A stretch of 64,000 nt of DNA from DASTFP01 sp963816855 (GTDB taxonomy: Bacteria; Verrucomicrobiota; Verrucomicrobiia; Chthoniobacterales; Terrimicrobiaceae), in the NCBI GenBank assembly GCA_963816855.1, contig CAWFMA010000032.1, positions 186,001 through 250,000 on the forward strand, in the 5' to 3' direction. This document shows, one piece after another, positions 54,832 through 63,614 of this stretch. Under the pieces are notes generated by a model. It had not been told where the DNA came from and did not search any database. It was given only the letters and a program-made list of their open reading frames with translations. Position 1 is the stretch's first letter; each line of letters begins with the position of its first letter. Both the position numbers and the translations under genes were made by a program.

Positions 54832-56538
54832 TTAGCACGGCAACAACTCGGCTTCGCCCGTCCCCGCGTCGGCCGAGATCGACCGGATGAGCTCTTTAGT
54901 CAGCGGAATCAGCGGCGGAGCGATGCTGAATCCCTGGAATCCCATCCGCACCAGTTTTGGAATTGCTTCTTCCCTCCCTCCGAGCTCGCCGCAAATCGTC
55001 ACCGGCTTTCCCGAGGCCTCCCTGGCAACGATTCCGAGCAGGCGCAGGAGAGACGGATGGTCGTCGATATAGTAGTCGCTTACCGCCGAGTCATCGCGCC
55101 CCGCAGCAAGCGTGTACTGGGTCAGGTCGTTCGTTCCTATGCACAGAAACTCGCAGTGCCTGGCGATATCGGGAACGGTCAAGGCAGCGGCGGGGGTCTC
55201 GATCATTGCCCCAAATGCCGGCTGCCGCTGAAGCCCCATTTCTTTTACGAGAACCTCGAAAAACTCCCGGATTTTTTGAATATCACGTTCGAGTGCGACC
55301 ATGGGAACAAGAATACGAATGGTCTGCTCTTGGGAAAGTCTCAACACCGCCCGGAGTTGCGCCCGCAGAAGCTGCGGGTAGGCAAGCAGAAGACGGACCC
55401 CGCGCCTTCCGAGCAAGGGATTTGCGCCGGGCGGCAGATTCAGCGAGGGCATTGGCTTGTCTCCCCCGATATCCAAGAGTCGTATCGTTACCGGCTTGTC
55501 CCGGAAGGGTCCCAATAGCTTCTGAAGCTCACCGTAAAGCTGCTCCTCCGAGGGCGGCGCTTCTCTCGCCAGGTAGAGCTGTTCGATTCGAAAAAGCCCG
55601 ATTCCGTCCGCCCCGTTCTCGAGTACAAGTTCAACATCGTCATAGGCGGCCAGATTGGCCTCGACCGCGATGGTTCGCCCGTCGCGTGTGACCGCCGGCT
55701 TCTGGCATTCCCCCTTGCAGCGAACCTCGCGCGAGCGGTGTGTTTCGAGACGCTCTTCGAACGCGATCCGAGTGCGCTCGTCCGGGTTGACGACAACGAA
55801 AGCGCGGAAGGCGTCGACCAGCAATTGATCTCCTCTTCGAACGTGAGCCAGCAAGCCGGGGAACTCAGCCGCCGCAGGTATGCTCTTTTCCCGCGCCAGA
55901 AGCGCCGCATGAGAGCCCTGCCCCAGCGATTCAACAAGAATAGCCGAAACGTTGCGTCGCGAGAGGGAAACCACATCCGACGGAAGCAAACGCCGCGCGA
56001 CAAGCACACTGCCGACTGGCATTGCCGCCAACCCATAGGCCTCGTCGCCTTCGATCCGGCGCAGAATTCTTCGAGCGAGGTCGAGAATGTCATCCGCGCG
56101 CGCGCGAAACGCTTCGTTCTTGAGAGCGGCGAACTTCGCTTCCCATTGCCCAAAGACTCGTCGAACCGCCTGCGGGGCGGGCACCAGGGATTTCTCCAGT
56201 TCCGTCTCGAACCTTCTCGACGACAGAAAACTGTCGAGCATCACTTTGTGAGCGTTAAAAATTTCGCCCAGCCGCGGATCGAGCTGTTCCCCGATGAGAC
56301 GGGCGGCCTCTTCCAGCTCCGCCTCCACCTCCAACACGGCTCGGCGAATTCTCGCCATCTCGACTTCAACCTCATCCGGAGTTATCCGCACGTCTTGCGC
56401 GCTGCACTCCAGAATGTCCCCCGCGACCCACGCCGGGCCCATGGCCAGCCCGGGCGAAACACATGTCCCTTGGAGGCTATGCTCCAGTCTCGGTAACCCG
56501 GGTACGTCGTTGACGTTGGCCGCTGCTTGAAGTTCCAC
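54832..56538 (-). CDS. ptsI: PTS enzyme I (phosphoenolpyruvate-protein phosphotransferase)
   Basis: Enzyme I moves phosphate from PEP to HPr. The N-terminal domain has LQGTCVSPGLAMGPAWV and the active-site His in GQGSHAALLAREKSIPA. That site lacks the usual TSH/G(I/V)P(A/V)VVG ending. The PEP-binding barrel has GIGLFRIEQLYLA, RLLDIGGDKPMP, NPLLGRRGVRLLL and the catalytic Cys in TICGELGGREE. The start is uncertain: a GTG at 56538 fits the family, while an alternative GTG at 56658 adds 40 residues that look random. No HPr or EIIA gene is nearby. It may serve regulatory rather than transport phosphorylation. Confidence 0.9.
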   Translation of the reverse strand: MELQAAANVNDVPGLPRLEHSLQGTCVSPGLAMGPAWVAGDILECSAQDVRITPDEVEVEMARIRRAVLEVEAELEEAARLIGEQLDPRLGEIFNAHKVMLDSFLSSRRFETELEKSLVPAPQAVRRVFGQWEAKFAALKNEAFRARADDILDLARRILRRIEGDEAYGLAAMPVGSVLVARRLLPSDVVSLSRRNVSAILVESLGQGSHAALLAREKSIPAAAEFPGLLAHVRRGDQLLVDAFRAFVVVNPDERTRIAFEERLETHRSREVRCKGECQKPAVTRDGRTIAVEANLAAYDDVELVLENGADGIGLFRIEQLYLAREAPPSEEQLYGELQKLLGPFRDKPVTIRLLDIGGDKPMPSLNLPPGANPLLGRRGVRLLLAYPQLLRAQLRAVLRLSQEQTIRILVPMVALERDIQKIREFFEVLVKEMGLQRQPAFGAMIETPAAALTVPDIARHCEFLCIGTNDLTQYTLAAGRDDSAVSDYYIDDHPSLLRLLGIVAREASGKPVTICGELGGREEAIPKLVRMGFQGFSIAPPLIPLTKELIRSISADAGTGEAELLPC

Positions 56539-56734
56539 CTGTCGGGATACTCGCTCATCAGCGCCGGACGGGCAAGCGTTCAGCCCAAAACCTGACGTTG
56601 GTTGACGGGCATCGAGCGGAGCCAACGTTTCCGGGCCGTAGGCCTGGCATGGGGCCACGGCAAGAGTTCTGGCGACTCAATCGGAGACCCTCCTGCGGGT
56701 CGGGAGTCTGGGAGCGTGCCACGCCCGAACTAAG

Positions 56735-57100
56735 GCGCGGGAACCCCAGGTTGACGCGCTTGCGAGGCGGCGTCCCTGGCTCCCCAGCGTCTCGCGATCT
56801 TTCCACCTCGAATCTCGAACAACTCCATCGCCACGAGCTGAAGACTTTCCGGTCGGCTCGCGACCGAAGGCCGCAGCCTTGAAGGTCCCGGTTTCTGTAT
56901 AGCGAACAGCAACAAGGTCCCCCTCGGCGACGATATCCTCCATATGGAGCCGCATTCCATAGCCTTCAATGAGCTGGCGCCAGATGGATGCCACGCGGTC
57001 AAACAGACCCTGACCCATCACACCTTGAATCTGCGCGTCCTCATCAAGGAGCGGTCTGAGAGCCTCCAGGTGGCCGCGAATCGCGAAAGACGTCGTTTCA
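56735..57100 (-). pseudogene. SnoaL-like/NTF2-fold protein, frameshifted
   Basis: One frame reads LFDRVASIWRQLIEGYGMRL then HMEDIVAEGDLVAVRYTETG, a SnoaL-like (ester-cyclase/NTF2) core. After TGKS, near 56840, the natural continuation SLQLVAMELFEIRGGKIARR followed by WGARDA is in another frame. Upstream, IRGHLEALRPLLDEDAQIQ may be the proper N terminus. A single indel therefore splits a domain of about 130 residues. It is not recognisable as a functional gene. Confidence 0.6.
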
Positions 57101-57147
57101 GTTCTTGTTGCCTATGTCAAAAATGAGCGTGCGGTTCGCCTCTCTTT

Positions 57148-57479
57148 TCACGGGTTCTTCGCCCCCACAAACTTCATGGCTTCTCTCGCGTAGAGAAGCC
57201 AGTCCCTGGTGAATGCAGGAGATACGACGAGCCACTCTTTCATCATCCGGCCATGTGCAGGATCAAACCGGACGCCGACCCCCGACGCAACTAAAGCATC
57301 CACCCGAGCACGGGGAAGCTTAACTACGAACTCATCTCGCGTAGAGATCATCGCGAATATCTTAGCGTCGGCGCACAGAGCGAACGAACCAAAGCCCTTC
57401 TTTGACGCACCGAGCGTAACGCCAGAACTGCTCGTTGTGGCCTCGACGATCTTTGCGAAACACTCCTTCCCTCACTCAT
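57148..57479 (-). pseudogene. TfoX N-terminal/YjbR-like protein with N-terminal frameshift
   Basis: The longest undisturbed stretch reads KECFAKIVEATTSSSGVTLG then ASKKGFGSFALCADAKIFAM, ISTRDEFVVKLPRARVDALV and RFDPAHGRMMKEWLVV. This is a TfoX_N/MmcQ-like small protein of about 110 residues. Its own start codon is not in frame. The ATG at 57479 is in another frame and needs one base change to join. A shorter 67-residue version from 57351 would lack half the domain. The family has no firmly known biochemical role. Confidence 0.6.
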
Positions 57480-58249
57480 GGGTAGATTTGGACCGCAACA
57501 TCACACCTGACGAGAAGTTAATTGCAAAAATGATTCGTAAAACAGAGCTCACCCAAAAAACGGGGCCTCGTCCTAACGAACGCGGAACAGACCTGCGGCG
57601 AACCCTTCAACGACACCGTGATCGGAAATGTTGTGGTTCTACCTTTTGCATGCGAAGCCCGCGGGCGGGACCAGGAAGCTCGAGGAGACGATTGATGCCA
57701 TCCTCAAACCAAAAGCCGATGCGGGTCGGTCCCGGTTCAGGCCCGTACGCTTGGCGATACGAGCGAGCATTCGAGGGCCGATTTCGTCGCGGCCGTAGAA
57801 CGCGAACAAGAAACATTGGGCCAACCTTGCCAAGAGCGAGCGCGGTGAGAATCCGATTGGCGCTTTAAAGTTCCCCCGATTTGATGGACAGGGAAGGCGC
57901 AGATATCCGAGAAAGGGCTATCAAGATGAGCTGGCATTCTTGATGACAGGTTGAGGATATTGGACGGGACAGCGCTTGAGTTCTTTCAGCCCAGCAAGGC
58001 CGGTACCCTTTGACGCCTTCTATTTCGATCTTCGGCGGTACCACTTTGACCGGCGACACAGCACAATCACGGAGGTGGCATTGCCAATGCTCCCCGAGCT
58101 GCTAGCAACTCCAAGACAGATTGAGCGCGCCGGCCAGCGGCCGGGACGCTTCAAATTGACCGCCGCATATCGAAAGCGACAAGTAACAAATCCTGAATAG
58201 GCACGGCGTCTCTTAAAAAAGGGACACCAGAACCTACCTCAAGCGAAGA
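57480..58249. other. No recognisable gene (accessory sequence)
   Basis: About 770 bases between the broken TfoX-like gene and the next frame contain only short, overlapping, mutually exclusive frames of 60-75 codons on both strands, none with a family pattern. I consider it non-coding or fully decayed sequence. Confidence 0.5.
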
Positions 58250-58474
58250 GTGACTCAGGGAATTGATTTGCTATACTGGATCATTGTGCAATTGCAAGAA
58301 ACGTTCCCCGGCCGGACCCGGCGGCGGTCCGGTGTGGAAAGTCGATCGAAGGGAAAAAGGCCAAGCAATCGTCTGTTCCAAGTTCGTCTCACGCAACTCC
58401 GGCGGTTACGGCTCAGATGTGCGGCCGCGCTTGGGGCCCCGCCCGAAACCCCTGGCATCAGGCGCACTATTCGC

Positions 58475-59260
58475 GTGTCCCGGTATCCCAAGGCTTTTGG
58501 GCTAGCCGCGCTGGTCGCTTTGGTATTTGTATCGACAGGTCTTCAGGCGCAGCTGGTCAATCCATCACCGCCCAGGCTCAGCGAGACTCGGCCTACTCAG
58601 CCCATCATTACGTGCACAGTAGGCCGCGCAGGCTTCATTGGTTATGCTGGGCGACAAACGGCAACCGCTGAAATGGTCACGGCTCGGGGACTGGCATATG
58701 TGGCCTTTGGCGGGGCAATCTTCGCCTTAGTGGCAAGCTACCGTTTGCTCAACGACGATGTCGGCTCGTTCTTCGCTCCCTTCATTCCAAAGGCCACCGC
58801 TGGTCGAGTTTTGCGCACTATTCCACCGCCCGACGAAGATTTCAGACCACTCACAATTGACCCGCGGTCCGAGCCATGTGCGAAGCAGGAAGACTCACGC
58901 TTCGCGCCAGGGAATCCGCCACCGACTTCGACCTTGTCGGAGGTCCCAATGCAAGCGGCGTTCGAGGTTCCACGATTACGCCCATTTTCCGCGAAGCATG
59001 CTGACGGCTCGACTCCGACTTCTTCGATTGAGCTCTCCGTCAATCAACCGCGAGCGCAAGGGTTCGTGCCGACGGCGATTCGTTCATCGGAGGCGGCGCC
59101 ATTCTTGAGGCTACCCCTAAAAACCTGTGAAAAACTTAGAAAGCGCCGCACGAGAGCAAGAAAGGCCGTATGGCAAGGCGCACGCGAGGGCGCATCCCCG
59201 CAGCGGGCCGTAACCGAGCGGGCAACGCGGCCAGACGGCCTTTCTTGCTCTCGCCCATAG
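58475..59260 (+). CDS. Hypothetical secreted protein, C terminus contributed by a MITE-like element
   Basis: A GTG at 58475 opens a frame starting VSRYPKAFGLAALVALVFVS then TGLQAQL, which resembles a signal peptide. A short second hydrophobic stretch follows (LAYVAFGGAIFALVASYRLL) and then Pro/Ser-rich sequence. The open frame extends upstream to 58250 without a better start. From 59122 on, the last 46 codons are encoded by a separate inverted-repeat element, including the stop. That implies the original 3' end was replaced. No family is recognised; coding status is uncertain. Confidence 0.3.
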   Translation: MSRYPKAFGLAALVALVFVSTGLQAQLVNPSPPRLSETRPTQPIITCTVGRAGFIGYAGRQTATAEMVTARGLAYVAFGGAIFALVASYRLLNDDVGSFFAPFIPKATAGRVLRTIPPPDEDFRPLTIDPRSEPCAKQEDSRFAPGNPPPTSTLSEVPMQAAFEVPRLRPFSAKHADGSTPTSSIELSVNQPRAQGFVPTAIRSSEAAPFLRLPLKTCEKLRKRRTRARKAVWQGAREGASPQRAVTERATRPDGLSCSRP

Positions 59261-59455
59261 GGTTGCGTGTCTTTTTGGCTTGACCTGCGTTGCTCGGGCG
59301 GGACAGCCGAGCAAAGGGAGACAGCCTGCTGAAGGCAGCCCGCAGGGCGATGCAAAGCATCGGCAACACCGCGGCGGATCTTGCCGCCGCCTCACGCCTT
59401 TGGCCAAGCCAAAAATCCAGCAGCAACGCAGCACTTTGTAATTTTTTCACAGGTT
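59122..59455. mobile_element. MITE-like element with 13-bp terminal inverted repeats
   Basis: AACCTGTGAAAAA (59122-59134) is repeated in perfect inverse as TTTTTCACAGGTT (59443-59455), delimiting 334 bases without a transposase. Inside is a perfect 19-base inverted repeat (59151-59169 with 59235-59253). Two further inverted pairs are TTTTTGGCTTG (59272-59282) with CAAGCCAAAAA (59405-59415), and CTGCGTTGCT (59285-59294) with AGCAACGCAG (59422-59431). GC-rich frames on both strands across it are by-products of the structure. No target duplication is obvious. Confidence 0.6.
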
Positions 59456-59599
59456 CTGAGGAAGCCGCAGAGTATCTCGCGCGCAGTCCTCATTGGGCAC
59501 ATCTAAGCTGAGCAGATCAACTGTCACGGCTCGCTCCCCAGCGCCCGCTAACCCTCGCCTTCCATCCGCTTATAGCACATTTCCGCATTTTAGTTCATG

Positions 59600-59614
59600 T
59601 TGGTTCGGAACCAA
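59600..59614. repeat. Short perfect palindrome TTGGTTC-G-GAACCAA
   Basis: Seven-base arms with a single central base, enclosed in a wider 8-base inverted pair CCGCATTT / AAATGCGG (59583-59590 and 59613-59620). It lies in a 286-base gene-free stretch between the MITE-like element and the IS630 copy. It could be a hairpin or a binding site; nothing tells which. Confidence 0.4.
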
Positions 59615-59741
59615 ATGCGGAGATCTGATGCGAGTCGTGCGAGATCCGTGATCACCTGCGTTCCGAGCGCGGAAGGCTTCGCCAAATTGACGCCGGCGGC
59701 GATCGATCTCACGGCGCCATCGCCAGGCGCTTCAACCGCTA

Positions 59742-60892
59742 GTGTCCCGAGAGAGAAATACATTGTAAAAGGCGTCGTTGGCGCTTACAAAGGGCAATGC
59801 CCATAGGAAGACCTGTCGCAACGATTGTTCTAAGCCCTGCGGAAAAGGAAAAACTTACCTTGATAGCGAACCGGCCCAAGTCCAACCAACGCGCTGCGCT
59901 GCGGGCGAGGATCATTTTGGAAGCCTCGGGAGGGTTGAGTAACACCGAGATCGCCCGACGTGAAAGAGTCACTTTGCCCACGGTTGGCAAGTGGCGCAGC
60001 CGTTATGCTCGCCAGAAGATCGAGGCGCTGGCTGATGCGCCCCGCAGCGGAGCTCCGCGAAGCATCGACGACAAGAAGGTCGAGGAGGTTCTCACTAAGA
60101 CGCTGGAGACCACTCCACGGGCTCGAACCCACTGGAGCAGCCGTCTCATGGCTAAAGAAGCTGGCATTTCGGAGCATTCGGTGTTGCGAATTTGGCGCGC
60201 CTTTGGGCTCAAACCCCATCGGGTGGACTCCTTCAAGTTGAGTGCCGACCCGATGTTTGTAGAGAAGGTGCGCGATATTGTGGGGCTTTATCTGAATCCG
60301 CCCGATAAAGCCATTGTGCTTTGTGTCGATGAGAAGAGCCAGACTCAAGCGCTCGAGCGCAGCCAACCCATTTTGCCACTGCGTCCCGGTCTGCCGGAGC
60401 GTCAGACTCATGATTATGTGCGTCACGGGACTCTTTCTCTGTTTGCCGCTTACGATGCGGCCACCGGACGAGTTTTGGGTCGGTGCCACCAGCGTCACCG
60501 CCACCAGGAATTCTTGGCCTTCCTGGAACGTATCGACGCCGCGTTCTCCGATGATGGGAAAAGCCAACTGCACCTCATCATTGACAACTATTCCACCCAT
60601 AAAACCCCGAAAGTCCATCGCTGGCTGCTGCGTCATCCCCGCTTTCATCTTCATTTCACTCCCACTGGCAGTTCCTGGCTCAACATGGTCGAGCGCTTCT
60701 TTGCTCGTATCACTACAGAGGCCATTCGACGCGGAAGCTTCTCTTCGGTGCGACAACTTCAAGCCGCTATCGACGCCTACCTCTCCGAACACAACAAAGA
60801 ACCCAAACCTTTTACCTGGACTGCTTCCGCAGATTCGATCTTTAGAAAGCTTGAAAACTCCCTTTCTTAAATCTACTTCTCTCTCAGGACAC
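59742..60892. mobile_element. Complete IS630-family insertion sequence
   Basis: The left end GTGTCCCGAGAGAGAAATA and the inverted right end GTGTCCTGAGAGAGAAGTA match with two substitutions. Both are flanked by TA (59740-59741 and 60893-60894), the duplicated target dinucleotide expected of IS630/Tc1-mariner elements. The element is 1151 bp with one transposase gene. Its right TA is shared with the adjacent MITE, so one of the two inserted exactly into the other's target site. Confidence 0.88.
59797..60870 (+). CDS. IS630-family DDE transposase
   Basis: The protein has 357 residues and is apparently intact. The N-terminal helix-turn-helix region (GLSNTEIARRERVTLPTVGK) and a second one (AKEAGISEHSVLRIWRAFGL) precede the DDE domain. 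First Asp is in IVLCVDEKSQTQALER, second in LHLIIDNYSTHKTPKV, and the Glu in FTPTGSSWLNMVERFFARIT. It ends KLENSLS. The similarity to the 3' remnant at 3575-3902 is only at family level. Its integrity suggests the element could still be active and could mobilise MITEs with matching ends. Confidence 0.93.
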   Translation: MPIGRPVATIVLSPAEKEKLTLIANRPKSNQRAALRARIILEASGGLSNTEIARRERVTLPTVGKWRSRYARQKIEALADAPRSGAPRSIDDKKVEEVLTKTLETTPRARTHWSSRLMAKEAGISEHSVLRIWRAFGLKPHRVDSFKLSADPMFVEKVRDIVGLYLNPPDKAIVLCVDEKSQTQALERSQPILPLRPGLPERQTHDYVRHGTLSLFAAYDAATGRVLGRCHQRHRHQEFLAFLERIDAAFSDDGKSQLHLIIDNYSTHKTPKVHRWLLRHPRFHLHFTPTGSSWLNMVERFFARITTEAIRRGSFSSVRQLQAAIDAYLSEHNKEPKPFTWTASADSIFRKLENSLS

Positions 60893-60894
60893 TA

Positions 60895-61055
60895 GGAGAC
60901 TATTGAAAAACTCAGCCATGCCACGCGTGAGATCTTTGAGGCGGACATCGGCGGAGGGACGAAGGAGCATCCCCCAAAAAAGAAGCTGTGACTGAGGAGC
61001 GACGCGAGAGATGCCCCCAAGCGCTCACCCTCAAGTTAACTTTTCAACAGTCTCC
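60895..61055. mobile_element. 161-bp MITE with TA duplications, abutting the IS630
   Basis: GGAGACTATTGAAAAACT at the left (60895) and the inverted right end GGAGACTGTTGAAAAGTT (ending 61055) form terminal repeats with two or three mismatches. Both are flanked by TA (60893-60894 and 61056-61057). The interior is short and non-coding. The ends differ from those of the neighbouring IS630, so it derives from another IS630/Tc1-type transposon. Confidence 0.75.
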
Positions 61056-61177
61056 TAGGTTCCGAAGACCAATCCGAGGCTTGCCTAATATGCTAACATT
61101 CCTTCCGGTAAGATAGAGGACTCAAATGCTTGGGAAGACCAATCATCTCGCCGTCGTCTGACTTTCATAGAGGAATC

Positions 61178-62644
61178 ATGCACCACGATATGAATCGACA
61201 GAAGGGCACAAAAGTGCAGTCTTCGATCATCTCGACCCTTCATCTTCATCCGCCCCATCCCGCGTCCGTCAGTGAGCGGGTGCCAGTCTGGCGCAAAGCA
61301 GCGTATGGGTCCGGCGGTCTTACGGACTTCCTTTTTCTAAATATAGTTAACGCCCTTGCCGTGCCGATCTACAGCATAGCTTTGAAGATGGATCCCCTTT
61401 TACTGGGCGTTGCGCTCGCGGTGCCGAGAGTCCTAGGGGCAATTTTTGATCCGCTCGTGGGGACAGCCTCCGATAATGCGCGGACTCGATGGGGAAGACG
61501 TCGGCCTTTCATCGTGTGCGGTGCAGTGATCGGCGCCTTGTTACTTCCTTTACTTTGGATGCCTCCGATTGCCACCCAAATCGGACGTTTCATCTATCTA
61601 GTGCTGATGCTTTCGATTTATGCAGCAGCCTTTTCGGTCTTTTCTGCTCCATACGGAGCACTCGGCATCGAACTAACTACCAATTACGACGAACGCACCC
61701 GCGTGATGGCGTGGCGCGGCTACCTGCAAACAGCGGGAACGTTTGGAGCCGCGTGGTTTTATTGGTTTTGTCTGTTACCGGTCTTCGGTAATGAAGCCGT
61801 CGGCGCCCGCTGGCTTGGCATCGTTGTGGGTCTTGTTATGGTTGCAGGAGCGATGGCGACGGTAGTGGCTTGCAGGGAAAACACCGAGACGATCGCAAAG
61901 CAACCCAAGATCGACCTGCTCGCCGCGCTGAACTCCACATTACGGAATAGGCCATTTCTCCTCTTGCAGTCAGTGACGGTCATCCTCGTGCTAGGGTTGG
62001 GATGTGAAGGTGTAATTGGCAGTTACGTTCATATCTACTATACCTCTCAGGGCAGTAAAACGTTCGCGTCCTATGTTACAGGCATTGGTGGGACGCTCAC
62101 GATCTTCTCGACTCTTGGAGCCTTGTCCTTCGGCCTATGGCTTTCTACTCACACTGGCAAGCGGCATGGCGCGCTCGTCGGCTTACTCATCGCACTAATA
62201 GGCGTCTGTTTGATGCCCTTCTTGCTCGTGCCAGCGAAACCATACTTGATCATGGTCGAATGGGTTATCCTGGCCTTTGGCCTACCATGCGCCAACCTGA
62301 TGTTCAGCTCGATGACGGCTGATATCTGCGATGAGGATGAGTTAGTTACTGGCCTGCGCCGCGAGGGCGCCTTCGTCGCCGTTGGCGGATTTTTCGGAAA
62401 AGTGGCTCAAGTAGCGACGTTGTTGCTGGCCGGCGCACTCCCGCGGATGGCGGGATACGTCGACACCAGTGTGCCGCCGACATTAAGTGAACTAAAGGTA
62501 ATGCGAGCCATGCTCATCGGCGTTCAATTCGTAGCAATTCTCGCCGCGATAACTATTATTTGGTTTTACCCTCTCACGCGCTCAAGATCTGAAGCGACAC
62601 GACGCCTGTTGGACGAGCGCAGACGACAAAAAGCGGATGACTAA
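61178..62644 (+). CDS. GPH-family sugar:cation symporter (MFS)
   Basis: I start it at the ATG at 61178 because AGAGGA lies four to nine bases upstream; an upstream TTG at 61130 is less likely. The 488-residue product has twelve hydrophobic segments. The first conserved stretch is WRKAAYGSGGLTDFLFLNIV, followed by the family motif DPLVGTASDNARTRWGRRRP in the 2-3 loop and GLRREGAFVAVGGFFGKVAQ near the second half. These match glycoside-pentoside-hexuronide transporters such as MelB/XynB types. The substrate is unknown. No glycosidase is adjacent; the gene stands alone in an IS-rich region. Confidence 0.88.
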   Translation: MHHDMNRQKGTKVQSSIISTLHLHPPHPASVSERVPVWRKAAYGSGGLTDFLFLNIVNALAVPIYSIALKMDPLLLGVALAVPRVLGAIFDPLVGTASDNARTRWGRRRPFIVCGAVIGALLLPLLWMPPIATQIGRFIYLVLMLSIYAAAFSVFSAPYGALGIELTTNYDERTRVMAWRGYLQTAGTFGAAWFYWFCLLPVFGNEAVGARWLGIVVGLVMVAGAMATVVACRENTETIAKQPKIDLLAALNSTLRNRPFLLLQSVTVILVLGLGCEGVIGSYVHIYYTSQGSKTFASYVTGIGGTLTIFSTLGALSFGLWLSTHTGKRHGALVGLLIALIGVCLMPFLLVPAKPYLIMVEWVILAFGLPCANLMFSSMTADICDEDELVTGLRREGAFVAVGGFFGKVAQVATLLLAGALPRMAGYVDTSVPPTLSELKVMRAMLIGVQFVAILAAITIIWFYPLTRSRSEATRRLLDERRRQKADD

Positions 62645-63150
62645 GGCTCGTCCCGTTATCACGGGCCTAATCTGGCTTTCAGAGCAGCTTGGCGGTGATG
62701 CTTTTCGTGCCCGCGGGGACCTTGCATTTCTGGGAGGCGTGGGCTTTTTGGCTTCTCTTCTCTGTGTTGTCGACTGTCGTCGTTCCATTTTTCTGAAACA
62801 CGATCCCGATCTTGTTAAGAGCCGACTCCGAGCCGGGCCGTCCGCCGAGCACGAGAAGAGCCAGAAGATCATTAAAACGCTAACGGCCGGTTGGTGCGTT
62901 CTCATGATCGCTCCCGGAATCGAACGACACTTCCATTCTTCGCGCATTCCAGCGGCGATCGCTCTTCGCGGCGATGCGATAGTCGCGGTGGGTTACCAAA
63001 TCGTCTTTCTCGCGTTTCGGGAGAACAGATAGGCTGCCAGTATTATCGAAGTGCGACCGCCAGAACGTCATTTCGACCGATCCCTATGGCATCGTCCCTC
63101 ACCGAATGTTTTCGGGTTGGTGTATTGATGATTCTTTCGTCCTAAACATG
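62640..63150 (+). pseudogene. Isoprenylcysteine carboxyl methyltransferase-family protein, frameshifted
   Basis: Three frames reproduce an ICMT/PEMT-like membrane methyltransferase: LFVPAGTLHFWEAWAFWLLF in one, KHDPDLVKSRLRAGPSAEHE then EKSQKIIKTL and APGIERHFHSSRIPAAIALR in a second, and after AFREN the expected Y-x-A-S-I-I-E-V segment in a third. Stops or indels lie near 62805 and 63032, and the SAM-binding C terminus (normally GPYxxVRHPMY) is garbled. It is therefore a pseudogene of one small membrane protein. It starts right at the end of the GPH transporter gene. Confidence 0.65.
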
Positions 63151-63556
63151 ACGTTTTCGTTTGATCAGACGAACAGCGTCGGCTTCGGATTTTTCAGTTT
63201 TTCAGAGAGAGCCAGATGGGACGCCTTCGCCGCTGCCTCTTTTTTCGCGACATCGATTGAGAAGAACTGTCCGAATACGCAATCGGATTCGTAAGGACTG
63301 CGATCTAATCAGCTGCGCTAGGACACAAAAAGTGCCGGCGGAGGGGATCGAACCCGCTTCTAGCCTATTTCTCAGCTTCGTAGAAACTGTCTCAGATTGC
63401 GTTGAATCTGTTAAGTAGTAGTATATTACAGCCTTAGAGCACCAGTGCGGGCTTCGCAATCTCTAATCCGATTTCACGAAGTCGAGTTGTCCGAAATTGT
63501 CCGAAACGCTTTGTGAGGAAAATGTATGAATTTGCGGACATTCAAAGATGTTGACG
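63151..63556. other. No protein gene; contains tRNA 3' fragment and a tandem decamer
   Basis: Apart from the tRNA-like fragment at 63332-63357, this gap has an exact tandem repeat of TTGTCCGAAA (63487-63496 and 63497-63506). A third related TGTCCGAA lies near 63270. No coding frame fits a family. It lies between the dead methyltransferase and the IS3 left end. Confidence 0.45.
63332..63357 (-). other. tRNA 3'-end fragment (T-arm plus acceptor), possible att site
   Basis: On the minus strand the sequence reads GCGGGTTCGATCCCCTCCGC then CGGCACT. It contains the universally conserved TTCGATC T-loop, a nearly paired T-stem and a GC-rich acceptor-like end, but no 5' half, anticodon arm or D-arm upstream. 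Translating the other strand gives the well-known false peptide AEGIEPAS that arises from tRNA 3' ends. Such partial tRNA copies usually mark the far end of an element integrated by a tyrosine recombinase. No integrase gene is in view. Confidence 0.5.
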
Positions 63557-63614
63557 TGACTGCGCCTTTTCGAGTCGAGGGATGAGATAGTCTGGGCGGA
63601 AAGGAACCAGACGA

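Noticed and set aside
59117..59450. Forward and reverse frames of about 105 codons, rich in Cys, Arg and Pro
   Set aside because: They are translations of the inverted-repeat element at 59122-59455 and appear on both strands because of its symmetry.
63161..63418. Frame ending with the peptide AEGIEPASS
   Set aside because: This peptide is the familiar false translation of a tRNA 3' end; the DNA is the tRNA fragment on the other strand.
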